A stretch of 64,000 nucleotides of DNA from Rostratula benghalensis (GCA_013399305.1 VXAI01000035.1:1849297-1913296), one strand, 5' to 3'. Positions 23,286 through 35,248 are shown, counted from the stretch's first letter. Numbers and translations are program-made. The notes: a model not told the origin generated them from the sequence alone.

Positions 23286-26200
23286 CCCTTTGAGCACACA
23301 GCTTCTCGCTGCTATCGCCGGACCCTGCAAGCACCAAAGGGTGAGATGCAGCCCTGTGCTGTATCACAGGAGCACAAATCTACCCCTCCATAACTGCGCT
23401 GATTACGACCTCTCCCCGCAGCGGCGGCCACATCTGGGGAATGTTCCCAGCTCTCTGCAGGATTTAATCCCTGTCCTTCCACCCAGATGCTGCCCCAGCT
23501 CCCCGTGAGGAATCTGCTGCTGGAGGAGCTGTGAATGATTTGCTGCAGGACAAACCCTCACACCTGAGCACACACGTGGGCTCAGTTCCAGGCAGGCACC
23601 TGAGATTCCAGGCGTGACCCTGCAGAAACCTGCACCCAGACCTACGTTATCCCCCATATACCTGGTCCCTAAATTCTCTCCTGCAGCTCCTTAAACAGCC
23701 TGTCCTACCATTACGAAGCTGAAAGAAAACAAACTCTCATGACCATCTTGATCCCGTTTAAATATTGTCTACCACCTGTTTCTTTTCCACATTAAAATGT
23801 GACATTAATTTGGACGCCTCCTTTGTCACCAAATTTTTGCACATTGAGCAAACAAAACAAAGACATTTTTGGGTTTTTTTTCCTAACCACTTTCTTCTCC
23901 ATACTAGCCATGGTTTTTGGCAGAGATGCCTAAGAGAGGAGCTCAGAGGAAATGAATAATATTTTTTGATGCTGGAGAAACAAATGCCAAAAGTCAATTT
24001 TGAGAAGCTAATACAGCTTCAGCTGACTCACGCGTTTGTCAAGATGCTGTGGCTCTGCAGAGCCCCGGTGAAAGGAAGAAGCTGTGATTTCAAGCTGCAT
24101 AAACTGTTGATCTTTTGCATTGCCCAGGCTTTTGCAATCAGATCTGTATTTCAGTTCATAAAAATAAGGCAGTTACTCAACATAATTTTTTTTTACACCC
24201 AGGGCAGCAAGCACGACCAGCTCTCGGAGACAACAGCCAACCGCCTCTCGTGAAGCCCAGTTAAACACAATCACATGCAGCTCCTTCATCCAACAAGGCA
24301 GCATCCCTGCAAAAGGAAGTGGTCCTCCCTCACTGGTCCCATCATTAAAGCTGAAAAGCAGATCCTGTTCTTGGAATTCATCTGGCTCGGTTTAATTGCA
24401 CGCCCCTGCTAATTGATTCGCCGCTTCGGTCCGGACGGAGGGAACCCAAACTCCACCTGGAAGCTGTCAGCAGAAACTCACTGAGCAAACAGCAAATGGG
24501 CTGTGTGTTATACCTGCGAGTTTCCAGGCCTTAACTTGCACGACATTAGAAGGGTTTAAGGTCTCACTGGAAAAAACTCTATTTACTCCCTGGGAAGTCA
24601 CACACAGGGTATTATTTTAGTGGTCTGTCAACACAAAGCTTCAATCCGACTGGGGTTGTGCCATCCCAGGCATATATTAATGAATCACTCCAACAGAAGC
24701 CGTAGCATCTTAATGCAACCATCCTTTTAGAAAAAAATCAATCAGAATTACATGTAAACCGCAGAACCAGTAAGCGATTGTATTGTTAAGAGGTTTTGAT
24801 TAAAGCTTTTGAAATTAAAAGGATCAGACTGAGGATCAGAGAAACATACCGCAAAATCATCAAAAGAAGATGAGGAGCAGATTTTGTAGCCCTTGCTCTC
24901 GAGGGAGATAAATCAGTACTTTGTCTTTTAAGGAGGGAAAGAGTTGCAAATCTTGTCCTTTGATGCAGGGAAAATGTTCTTAACTGATCTTGAGTCCTTC
25001 GGGCCAATTAATCCTTTGGTGTCTCCCCTACGAGGAGTCTCTGGTAGCAGGAAAGCTGCCCCCAGTAGAGGTTGCTCTCCTGTCACTTGGCTGGATGTGC
25101 CAGGGTGACTTTTGGCACACCACCAGCCTGGTGACAGACGGCCAGAGGCTGCAGCTCATCCACCTCAAACCGCTAGAAGCAGAGAAGGGGTTTTATAAAG
25201 GGGAGCTTCCACCGAGCCAGAGAATCACTTCTGTTGCCTGACGGGCACAGTTTAATACTTTCATGTCATAAAACTCCTTGGACTGAATTTCTTAGAGAAT
25301 AACAGCAGCGTGCCATATCCTGTTTTTTTACAGGAAACCTCAAACATCAACATTAATTTTTGTTTCCCATCACACTAAAAATGAGTGAAGACCATTAGCC
25401 TCATAGGCACTTTAATACGGCCAAACTCTCATCCAGCCCAAATCCTCACTGAAACCCAATTCTTCTATTTATCTCCCAAGCCTTCTGTTTGTATCCTAAC
25501 TTCATCTAAAATTTACCCTTTCCTGGGATGTTTGGGTGTAAAAAGTCAGCCCTAGATACAGCCTTTGGATTCATCTCTATCTGCACTATCAGGGCCGAAC
25601 ACAGTGCGATGTAACTGCCCTCAAACAGCTCTAAAGCGTCAGCGATTCCAGCAGGGCTTGTGGGGTGAATGGAGCTCTAAATCCAGATGGTAGGTTACAG
25701 ATAGTCCTTCAGTTCAATTACAGTAAACTTCTCATTCTTAGCCTACCCAAAAAGCCACAGAAATTAATCCCCTTTGCAACAGGCCTCTGCTAAACTGCAA
25801 CCTGGGTAAACGCATGCTTGGAGAAGCCACCTGAATTTTTCTATATTTACCGCACACTTAAAAGTCATATTTAGAAGTGACAGAGCAAAACAAAACAAAA
25901 ATCAAAACAAAAATAGGTTCTCTGCTGAGAGTTTATGTGGCAAGCTTTGCCCCAGAGTGAGTTTTTATAGCCCAGTTATAAACCCCTGGAAACAGAAGGG
26001 TATATAATGGAAACACTGACAGATCCTTACCTAGAATATTGCAAATGAGCGCACCATAAAAACGACTAATTACAGATATTGTAAAACTCAGCTTAGCTCT
26101 CAGGCTCAGCTGCTGGGCTGGAGGGGGAGATGCAGACAGTAATAACAGAGGGCTCGGCCTCTGCTCCTCTTGCCTTTGCCTACGTACAGACGGGGAGCTT

Positions 26201-26534
26201 CTAGTTTTGACCTCTCATTAACGGCCACAACCACAAGAGGAAACACTTATGATAATGGTGTGAGCTTAATGGCAAGAAGAGTGTTTGTGGGTTACCTGGC
26301 TTGCAAAAAAAAAAACCCTACCCTTGTTGACTGCCTGCAACAAGTCTCTGGCATATTTCCCCCCAGAAAGTCCCAAGCAAGCTCCAGCTTAGTAGACCTC
26401 ACCTCTCTACTACAGATGGGGCTTGAGGATGTGTTAGATCCTGTCCTGAACACTCAGATTCTTTGCCTAGTTTATGAAGCAGGGTCTGAAGACACAGAGG
26501 GACAAGGTGAGGAGCTGGGAGCTGCCTGGACAGA
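23286..26534. other. unique noncoding stretch
   Basis: No gene or transposon recognised over 3.2 kb. 24360-24800 is the most enhancer-like part. 25940-26100 also carries clustered AT-rich cores (TATATAATGG, CGACTAATTACAG). Confidence 0.55.
24360..24800. promoter_or_regulatory. candidate conserved noncoding element
   Basis: Repeat-free block with TTTAATTGCACG, GCTAATTGATTCGCCGC, ATATTAATGAATCACTCC, AAATCAATCAGAATTACATG and GTTTTGATTAAAGC. Dense homeodomain- and TCF-like cores lie next to preserved CpGs (GATTCGCCGCTTCGGTCCGG). No coding evidence. Conservation has not been tested. Confidence 0.3.
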
Positions 26535-26615
26535 GTCCCCGCTCCTTGATGGGAGGTTGGACTAGATGACCTGTAAAGTTTCCTTCCAATTCAAACCATG
26601 CTATGATCCTATGAG
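26535..26615 (+). mobile_element. CR1 LINE 3' terminal fragment
   Basis: GGAGGTTGGACTAGATGACC, then TTCCTTCCAATTC and CTATGATCCTATGAG, match the last ~80 bp of a plus-strand CR1. The body upstream is not recognisable. Confidence 0.75.
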
Positions 26616-26976
26616 TCTGTCCACATCAGGACACATGGGAATCAGGAGGTTATTGCACTGGGGCTGACCTCACTGAAAAAAACAAGACCAAAACCAAATG
26701 GAGACTTGATGGCACTGAACATCCATACATCAGCAAGGGAAAGTTAATTGGGCTTACGTGTCTGGAGGAGCGTAGTTATTGTAAGCAATGATTTCTGCAT
26801 GATTGCAGGGATGGTGCACATGCTCTGCATCTCGTGGAAGGGGTCTGCACAAGGTATTGCCTGCCAAACTGGGAAACAGCTCAGGGCCATTCTCTGCCAT
26901 TCCAGTGTGGTCCTAAGAGCCCATGTTCCCTGGGAGCTGCTCCCTTGCAGCTGTTGAGAAAGGACCTTGCATCCTT
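26616..26976. other. unassigned spacer
   Basis: 360 bp between a plus CR1 tail and an antisense CR1. Nothing recognised. Confidence 0.5.
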
Positions 26977-27320
26977 TCATAGAATGATAGAATCATTGAG
27001 GTTGGAAAAGACCCTTGGGATCATGGAGTCCAACCATCAGCCCCACTCTACAAAGTTCTCCCCTACACCCGATCCCCCAACACCACATCTAAATCATAGA
27101 ATCATTCAGGTTGGAAGAGACCCTTGGGATCAGAGTCCAACCATCAGCCCCGATCTACAAAGTTCTCCGCTACGCCATATCTCCCAACACCACATCTCAA
27201 CTGCTCTGAAACACATCCAGGGATGGGCTACCACAATGGGTAGCCCATTCCAGGGTCTGGCCACTTTTTCTGGGAAGAATTTTGTCCTAATGTCCAGCCT
27301 AACCCTACCTTGTTGCAGCG
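26977..27320 (-). mobile_element. CR1 LINE 3' end with duplicated tail (group D)
   Basis: The antisense terminal segment occurs twice. About 26987-27091 and about 27097-27200 both run from AATCATT.AGGTTGGAA through ACCCTTGGGATCA and CCAACCATCAGCCCC to CCCAACACCACATCT. Only the second unit continues into the body (CACATCCAGGGATGG..). This is either a tandem duplication of the terminal ~110 bp or one CR1 inserted at the tail of another. An abnormal inverted repeat lies at 27223-27248. Confidence 0.9.
27223..27248. repeat. 10-bp perfect inverted repeat with 6-base loop in CR1
   Basis: ATGGGCTACC (27223-27232) and GGTAGCCCAT (27239-27248). The related CR1 copy at 13997 has a longer, non-palindromic sequence at the matching place. 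Confidence 0.75.
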
Positions 27321-28544
27321 TGATACACTAACGATGACACACTAATACTTGTATGAATGAGAATACAATGCATCTTCCAGTATTTTTGGTTTGGAAGCTT
27401 TTATCAGCATCTAGGTGTACTAATAATACCATATTTAATTATATTTCCATATCATGCAATGGAAAGTGCTGCAGAAGTGTGCCAGCAGTTCTGTATCTGC
27501 TCCTGAGCAGCTGCACAGACTGTTCTGCAATGATTAAGTTACAGAAACTGAAAAGAGAGGTGTCCAAGAAAAATTAGACTGGCTTCTTTCCACCCACAAT
27601 GGACATACTAATGTCAAAAGTTGCAGGCAGCAGGCTCTGAGCTTGAGAGAAGGTCTCAGAGAAAGGCATTCTCCAGCTTTCTCCTTTCTCTGTCCTCTGG
27701 TGGGAAAACCCCCTCCTTGGAAGAGATGGTATCTCCATCATCTTCTGAGCCTTGGTGCCTCACCGGGACGCTGGGAGCTGCTTTCCATGCCTGGCTGGGT
27801 TGGACACAGATGCCTGCCCACTGTCCCTCCAGTGCCTGTGGAAACCCCATCACCAAGGTCACAGCAGGCTGATCTGAGATGCTGGCAGCTGCATCCATTA
27901 GGAAAAATAAGTGGAGCCGGTCAACTTTACAAGAGATGGTTGAGTTGTTGTTACGCCGGAGGGGGCCACAATTACAATAGAGGCCTCAGCAACAACAAGG
28001 GGACAGACCCTGGCCATGGACACCCCGAAGGCCTAAAGATAAAGGGTTGGATTACACAAAGCAGCCTCTCATTATCCACTCCTTGATACTGGTTGGTAAC
28101 TTTGTTTTTTAAGGAATCCCTTAATTAGGTTTTACAGTGCATAGGTTAGGCATTTTCCAGCAAGAGCTTTATTGTAATGGGTTGCACATGTTCTCATACT
28201 GTACAGCGAAATGAAACTTAGCTACGGGGCATTTCCTTCCGTTGCTCTTGCTGGGGAGCAGCTTTAACCTCTTTGCAGACACAAAGCCATATTTCACTCC
28301 TGAGAGGCCACAGCAGTTCCCCACTCCCAATCACCTGGGTCATTTCAACCCTTAACTGCGCGGCGAACTCGCCAACGTGCTGCGGGGAGCAATTCTGAGG
28401 GGGCAGGGGAGAGGTGAGGCAGAGATGGAAAAGACCCAGGAGGTTAAAACCCAGCAGTGGCTCCCTGCTAGCAAAGCCCAGGAGTCTCCCAAGGAGGAGA
28501 CCATGGTCCTCGGCTCCGTGGCACCTAGCGGGTGGTCACACTGC
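27321..28544. other. unique noncoding stretch
   Basis: No gene or transposon recognised. 28040-28240 is AT-rich with TTAATTAGG and ATTGTAATGGG and could be regulatory; nothing further can be said. Confidence 0.5.
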
Positions 28545-29088
28545 TGACCATTGCGAGGGGCATCATCTGGAAAACAAGGAAATATTGTGTCCAGTTCTGG
28601 GCTCCTCAGTTCCAGAAGGACAGGGAACTGCTTGGGAGAGCCCAGGCCAGAGCCACAAAGATGATGAAGGGAGTGGAGCATCTCCCCTATGAGGAAAGGC
28701 TGAGGGAGCTGGGTCTCTTGAGCTTGGAGAAGAGGAGACTGAGGGGAGACCTCATTAATGTTTATAAATATGTAAAGGGTGAGTGTCAGGAGGATGGAGC
28801 CAGGCTCTTCTCAGTGACACCCAATGATAGGAGAAGGGGCAATGGGTGCAAGCTGGAACACAGGAGATTCCACTTAAATATGAGGAAAAACTTCTTCACA
28901 GTGAGGGTGACAGAGCATTGGAAGGGGCTGCCCAGAGAGGTTGTGGAGTCCCCTTCTCTGGAGATATTCAAAACCCTCCTGGATGTGTTCCTGTGTGACC
29001 TGCTCTAGGTGTTCCTGCTCTGGCAGGGGATTGGACTGGATGATCTGTCAAGGTCCCTTCCCATCCCTGATATTCTGTGATTCTGTGA
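28545..29088 (+). mobile_element. CR1 LINE, C-terminal ORF2 plus 3' end (group B), well preserved
   Basis: The frame is open up to 29008. It shows [90 protein letters not shown] and [10 protein letters not shown], followed by the 3' end CCCTGATATTCTGTGATTC. The RT core is absent. It is very similar in inverted orientation to 35249-35790. The upstream edge near 28545 is blurred by small insertions. Confidence 0.95.
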
Positions 29089-29104
29089 AAACTTCCTCTG
29101 ACAC

Positions 29105-29218
29105 CATGGTTAGAGTTGGAACGGACCTTAAAGGTTGTTGAGTTCCAACCCCCTCCATGGGCAGGCACACCTCCCATTAGAGCAGGTTGCTCAAAGCCCC
29201 ATCCAGCTTGCCCTTGGA
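29105..29218 (-). mobile_element. CR1 LINE 3' terminus (group A), short
   Basis: Antisense GGTTAGAGTTGGAACGGACC to CAAAGCCCCATCCAGC, only about 114 bp. It lies tail-to-tail with the group B copy ending at 29088, 16 bases away. Broken off at 29218. Confidence 0.92.
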
Positions 29219-29284
29219 TATCGTAGCCATCTTCCATGTGGCAGATTCAGATCAGCCCTAGACAGCTCAGGACACAGCATGAAG

Positions 29285-29410
29285 TGCTGGGATGTCTTGC
29301 TACAGAATGTTGCAGGAAAAAAAATAAGTTTACTTGGGTTCAAAGGGCAGGTGGACAAATTCTTGGAAGAAAAAAATCCTCCAAGGTATCTTAAATACCT
29401 AACTAACCAC
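29285..29410 (+). mobile_element. ancient CR1/L3-group LINE fragment
   Basis: CAGAATGTTGCAGGAAAAAA, GGGTTCAAAGGGCAGGTGGA and CAAATTCTTGGAAG, followed by TTAAATACC, resemble the 3' region of old amniote CR1/L3 elements (AT.TTGTGGAGGC, then GGGTTCAAAAA.G..T.GA, then .AATTCATGGA, then GGCTATTA). Highly diverged. Recognition rests on this order of blocks. Confidence 0.5.
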
Positions 29411-30357
29411 AGCGTGCTTGGTTTTCCTACAAACTCTTCTCACTGTTTGGATACCAGAGCTACAGAAATAGTTTCTCTGGCAGGTCCTCTGAGGAGAGGC
29501 TGACAACCTGCACAGCTCAGCACATCCCTGGCCTGCCCGATGAGCCAGGGCAGGAAAACCAAATTAGCCAGGTCTCAGAAACTTCAACCTGAAGCAGAGG
29601 ACTTTGCTTAGCCACCCCAGCAGCTTCAGCAGTTGACACAGCTAAAACACTTTTTGCCCTCAAAGCTGCTGTTGAGGGATTAAACCTCAGCCCCAAAAGC
29701 AGTCGGGGGGGTGACAGCTCCGTCCGCTCCAGGAGCCCGGCTGAAAGGACATCTGTGCAAGTGTTTTCTAGGAGCAGGAATTTGCAGCTGGGTTTTGCCT
29801 GGTACCCGCTCCCGTTTGCACTTGGACCTTTGAAAATCAAGCTATTCGTGTGCTCACACTGAAGAAGGGAATTTATGTTGTCTTCATGCTTTAAGCCTGA
29901 ATTTGTCCTGAGGGAACAGTAGCAGAAAAAACAGCCATTTATTTTTAATAGACACCAGTGTCGTTACCGAGGTCTGGTGAGCTTAAAGGATTGAGAGGTG
30001 AATGATATCATCAAGGAAGCAATTTCTTTCTTTACTTTCTTTTTTTTTTTTTCATTCATCTAAGAAAAAAAAAAAAAATCCCGCCCAGGAATACAATATG
30101 AGAACTTTGCTACGGTTTGTAAAAGCTTCCCCTCAGGACTGCAGACCTCATTTGTCTTCTCTCCTGTCGCTTCCCCAGGCACAAACTTCCCTCCTTGTGC
30201 TGTCCTGGGGACAGGCACCTTTTGTCACACCCTCTGCCTTCAAGCAATGAACCAGGTGATGGCAGGGGCATCTGCAAACCCCCGCATTCCTCTCTCCCCA
30301 AAAGACAGAGAAGCCCCTCTCAGAGAAGGAGGACTCAGGATTTATCTGCAGTGACAT

Positions 30358-30380
30358 CCCCCACCCACCCCCCCCAGCCC
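30358..30380 (-). other. G-quadruplex-forming motif on the minus strand
   Basis: Four C tracts (5, 3, 8 and 3 C) are separated by loops of only 1, 1 and 2 bases. On the minus strand this gives four G tracts with very short loops, the pattern expected of stable quadruplexes. More C tracts follow at 30404-30416. Confidence 0.7.
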
Positions 30381-31016
30381 AGGTTGGCATCAGGGAGCGG
30401 GGTCCCCCCACCCCAGGACACCTTGGGGTCACCGCAGGCCAGTCGGAGCACCTCGACTTGGCTGTGACCTCGTGGGAGCCCTCGCAAATCACATCTGGAA
30501 CGCATTTTGGCTTCAAGAGCAATAAAAGAAAACACTGAACACAACAGGGTCGAGGCAAAGTTGTTTGAAAGAAAAGGTAATGCTTTGACCCTGATTTGGC
30601 CCATGACATGTCTGGTGATTCCGCCAAGAACTGGGGAAGTGTGGCTTGGGATGGGTAAAGGATAATAAGCTATTTTCTCATAAAATAATATCATTCATTT
30701 CAAGCTTCAGTGGCACCCAAGAATGGGAAATGTGACTTCCCCACACTCCAAGCCACTCCTTTTCTTTTGTCTCCAGACATCCAACAAGCAAAGGAGAGCT
30801 CCAGCAGATTCACACAAAAACAGTCAAGATCAAGCACGTTCATGCTATTTTTCAAGCAGCTGGGCAAACCCCAATTTGAGAAAAATTAGAAAAAGACTAG
30901 TTTCATTTATAAACTATCAACAAATAGACATCCAACTTATAGTGACAGCGTCAGGATAAAAATGACACATGGCCTCTCTGTCATTTTTCCTTTACTTTTC
31001 ACCACTGTGGGTGTGA

Positions 31017-31045
31017 TTTCAGCAACCTGCTGAAGGTTGCTGAAA
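31017..31045. repeat. 12-bp perfect inverted repeat with 5-base loop
   Basis: TTTCAGCAACCT (31017-31028) and AGGTTGCTGAAA (31034-31045) flank GCTGA. No poly-U run follows that would suggest a functional terminator-type RNA. Confidence 0.85.
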
Positions 31046-33561
31046 AGAGGAGGGGTCCCTTTGGCAGGATGTGGTAGGGCTGGCTGCATGTCCCACTCAT
31101 ACCTCCCTCTCCATCGCTGCCCACAGCAGCTCTCCTCGCTCAGCTGTACCTGGTTCCGTGGCCACCTGCATGCCAGGGCCACAAGGGAAAGTGCACCAAG
31201 TGCTCACAGCATTCCCCTGAGGATATCCACAGTCAGAAAAATCCACTTTTTTCCTTAGGAAAGCATCTGCTTGCAGATGAAGTGAACAGCATCCCTCCAG
31301 AGGAGCCAATGTTGGCTTTATTTTTCAAGTATGACTGGTCTAAAGGCTCTTGAACTTGAAGACTTCAGGTCTAGATTTGGAAGTTTGCCCTTGCCCAGCT
31401 GATGCCACTTATATTTCCATTTATATTTCATTGCCAGGACTGAAAGACAATCTCTTCTATCAGGTCCATTAATTCATTGCTTGAATGAATAGTTTTCCAC
31501 TTGGAAAGGCAAGAGCTCCAAGTTGTGACTTTCCCAGCAGCAGGGCCCATTTTAGAGCTCTCTGTCTTCTCATGCCCTTGCTGGCCCCAGCCTGCAAGTG
31601 TCTGCTGTGTCTTTTTGGACTCTTCTTGGCGCTGTCAGCCCACCTCAGATCAGTGAAAATATGGGGAATTCAAGTCAGGGAACTTCCATCGAAATGTTGG
31701 AGGGGTTTTTTAATTAAGATTATATTCCTGCTATGGCTGAGAGTGCTGTCTCACTCACTGCAGTAGAGAGTGCTGGGCATAAAGCCCTGGACCATGGTGT
31801 TGCAGCCACTACAGCGTGGCATCATCCAGCTGCAGGGAAGAATCCCTGTCACCCCTGTCCATCTTTCCATGGGCTATGGCTGCAGGAGGCTGCCAAGAAA
31901 GTGATGCCCCAACACTGAAGGGTTTGTACCTCCATGCTGCAGTCCATGGATAGCCAGGGACTTCCATGGTACCATTCCCACCCTGTGGCTGGGTAGGTTC
32001 ACAGACAGTAGCCCTGCTCACTCCACGTCTGCTGGAATTTCACTGCATCCATGTCTCAGTGTTGTGTCTGTTTCATTATTTTATAAAGGGATTTTATGTC
32101 TTCCTCTTCCAGCCTGGTTTGCTACTACATATAGGGAGGGGAGGGGAGAAGAGGGAGAAGAAAAATGACTTGACGGAGGCTGCCAAGTGAACACAGCACG
32201 CCACAAGCAACCAGCTCCCTGTTTTTACTGCAGCAGTTTCAGGCAGTATCTCACCAGCATTTTCTGTCTGATTTTTAAATTAAAAAATTAAAAAAAAAAA
32301 AAGCCTGACCACCCTCCTGCTGAATAACTGGCTTACAGAAAGCTTGTTGCTTTTTTCTCCGAAAGGACTGAGAAGCCTTCAATAGCTTCTTTGTACAATT
32401 TTATTTTGCAGCTTCCAGCCCAAGACAGCATTTCCTGACCCGTGAGGATATGCTGCCCTCTTCCAGTCTGGGACACTGCAGCTCAGCGGTGTCATGGAGA
32501 CACATCTCCAAAGAATCAGTAATCTCCCTCTCTCACAGGTGAAGTTTCTCTTAGTAGTTAGGTAGTGGCTTAGGCAAAATTGTTTTTTAAAAGTGTAAGG
32601 GATGAGGATCATGTTCAAGCAGGTTTTTCCTGACCTCATGTCCCCCATCTGCCCTCCCTCCTGCCCAGTTTGCAATGCTGAGCTGCTCCACTACCACACA
32701 GTAGCCCCTGACACCTCTCCACACCTTCCCCATCATTCAGGAAGGAAACCTCCTTCCACACCTAAAGAATCCTACAAAGAACAAGAACATCCTCTAATAT
32801 TTTTTACTAAAATGCCATTATCTCAAAAGTTTCCACCAGGAATTTAAATGTTTGAGGGGGGAACATAATAGAGATGAGTCAGCAGGAGAAAGGAGCAGGA
32901 GCCTGCCTTACCCACTTAAGAGCTGTGGGCCTTTGTCTCCCCTTCATGTAAGGGGGACAGATGGGCACCTTCCAGCCCCGAGTGGGACAAGGGGATGTCA
33001 CACCTGCTGCTCTCACAGGTGCCTGTGTGCCAGGAGATCCCCTCCAGCAACCCCCCTGTGACTGCTCTTATCAACTGCTGAAGATTAGAGAGACCTTGGA
33101 ATAGAAACATCAAGGAAAAAGGGAAGGAAAGAATTGCATTTCAAAGAAAGTGCTTGAAAGAAACCTTTGAAGGACCCTATTCAAAGGTTCATGACTTGAT
33201 ATCACCATTTTAAAACGGTATAAATTCCTGTTTGGATTTGGGTTTGGCTCTCACCCCAGCAGGACAGAAAAGCTGCTGCCTTTGTATAAATGCAGTCCCA
33301 GCACAGCACAGGAGATGGGATCCATTTGATAACACCTGACATTGCTTTCAACTTAAAAAATCCAAAGGTAATAATCTAAGGTAAAACCTAATCTCACATA
33401 TGCATTAATAACTTTTGGAAAAAGGCATGAGCTTGTGCCCATAAGCTTTTAGGTAGTATAAAGAGAGTTAAATGCTTGCAGGGCTGGCTGTATATCAGCT
33501 ATCCTAGTGAAAAACCACAGTCAACGTTTACATCACTTACTTCTGAAATGTTTCCACCCCA

Positions 33562-34477
33562 GGATTGAAACAAGTTCACTGATGATACCAAACTGGGAAG
33601 GCTGGCTGACACTCCAGAGGGTCTGTGCCACCATCCAGTGTGACCTGGACAGGCTGGAGAATTGGGAAGAGAAGAACCTAATGAGGTTCAACAGGGGCAA
33701 ATGTAGGGTCCTGCACCTGGGGAGGAAGAATTCCAGACACCAATATAGGTTAGGTTGGACCTGATGGAAAGCACTTCTGCAGAGAAGCATCTGGGGGTCC
33801 TGGTAGACAGTAAACTGTCCATGAGCCAGCAATGTGCCCTTGTGGCCAAGAGGGCAAATAGAATCCTGGGCTACACAGGGAAGAGTGTGGCCAGTAGGTT
33901 GAGGGAGGTCATTCTCCCCCTCTATTCCGCACTGGTGAGGCCACAACTAGAACACTGTGTCCAGTTCTGGGCTCCTCAGTTCAAGAGAGACAGGGGACTA
34001 CTGGAGACAGGGGACTACTGGAGAGAGTCCAGTGTAGGGCAACAGAGATGGTCGAGGGATTGGAGCATCTCCCTGATGAGGAAAGGCTGAGAGAGCTGGG
34101 ACTTTTTAGCCTGCAGAAGAGAAAGCTGAGGGGAGACCTTATTCATGCTCACAACTATCTGAAGAGTGGGTTGGAGGAGGATGGAGCCAGACTCTTTTCA
34201 GTGGTTCCCAGTGACAGGACAAGGGGCAATGGGCACAAGCTGGAACACAGGGAGTTTCCTTCAGATATGAGAAAAAACTTCTTTCTGGTGAGGGTGCCAG
34301 AGCCCTGGCAGAGGCTGCCCAGGGAGGGTGTGGAGTTCCCTTCCCCAGAGACCTTCAAGCCCCAGCTGGATGCAGCCCTGAGTGATGTGCTCTGGGCAAT
34401 CCTGCTTCAGCAGGGGAGTTGGACTGGATGATCTCTAGAGGTCCCTTCCAACTCTGACAATTCCATGATTCTGTGCT
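33562..34477 (+). mobile_element. CR1 LINE reaching the RT active-site box (group C), about 0.9 kb
   Basis: The copy opens at the RT active-site region. 33575-33598 encodes FTDDTKLG, with Thr in place of the usual Ala but both Asp kept. It continues with [66 protein letters not shown] and QFWAPQFKRDRGLL, then the C-terminal blocks in a different frame ([40 protein letters not shown]). It ends TCTGACAATTCCATGATTC. Frame breaks include one near 33625 and a 17-bp tandem duplication at 33990-34023. Non-functional. Confidence 0.96.
33990..34023 (+). repeat. 17-bp perfect tandem duplication inside CR1
   Basis: ACAGGGGACTACTGGAG occurs at 33990-34006 and again at 34007-34023. The related copies have it once. 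Being 17 bp, it shifts the CR1 frame, which explains why the C-terminal blocks continue in another frame. Confidence 0.93.
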
Positions 34478-35248
34478 TCCATGACAGTAGCCACCTCCCA
34501 GCCAGCACAGGAGCTGAATCAGATGCTGAACTGAAGCCTAAACATGGGTAAACCTCGGGTACAGCTTATCTCTTTGCTGGTTTCTGATGGGGTCCAGTTC
34601 TCCCCGCTCATCCCATGTGTACACCTTTCTGGCAGGAGCATCTCCACATGAGAGTCACCAGGCCTGACAGCACCAAGATGTATTTGGGCTGGCAAATTGC
34701 TATTAATGGGTCAAATCAGCTCATCAGCACAAAAATACCTTGTCTATCTAATTTCCTGATACACTGTTTCCTGGTGGAATTTTTCTCATGTTTGTAATCT
34801 TATTTCTCTTGGGAAAAAAAAAATTGTATTTTATTTCTAGATCTATTGAGGAAATAGCTGATGTTATCTACTCTATTATAGGTGACTTTTTAAAAATAAT
34901 GATGCCCAGCCCTCCTTTTACACAAGTCTTGGATCAGCTAAACCCTTAGCCCCTGTGTAGCATGAAGAGTGTGTTTAATGGGATCCAGCAGGATGTATTT
35001 TTAAGGATACACTCAACCATTTTGCTGACACGGGATCAGGGCTCTTACCACTGCCACTCTCAGCCCTTTCTTCCTTCTTTGCATCATGACTCCCATTTGG
35101 CCACATCTGAACCTGCACAGGGAGACCTTCCTTCACCCTTCCACTTTCCCCACCAGTAGCCCTTCATCCTGGCTGTGCCCTTTGCCTATTCCTGCAATTT
35201 CTGTAGGCAAACACAGGGGTGCCCCAAGTGACCCCGCACCTGGGTAAT
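34478..35248. other. unique spacer between two oppositely oriented CR1 copies
   Basis: 770 bp with no gene or repeat recognised. Short A tract near 34816. Confidence 0.55.

Larger units (their letters stand above)
29411..33561. other. long unique noncoding stretch
   Basis: No gene or transposon recognised over 4.1 kb. It contains T and A tracts at 30040-30052 and 30065-30077 that could pair, a C-rich G-quadruplex motif at 30358-30380, a 12-bp hairpin at 31017-31045 and an A tract at 32290-32302. Confidence 0.55.

Noticed and set aside
26834..27331. Open frame of about 165 codons on the plus strand
   Set aside because: Its second half is antisense CR1 tail sequence, including the duplicated unit. 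Not a gene.
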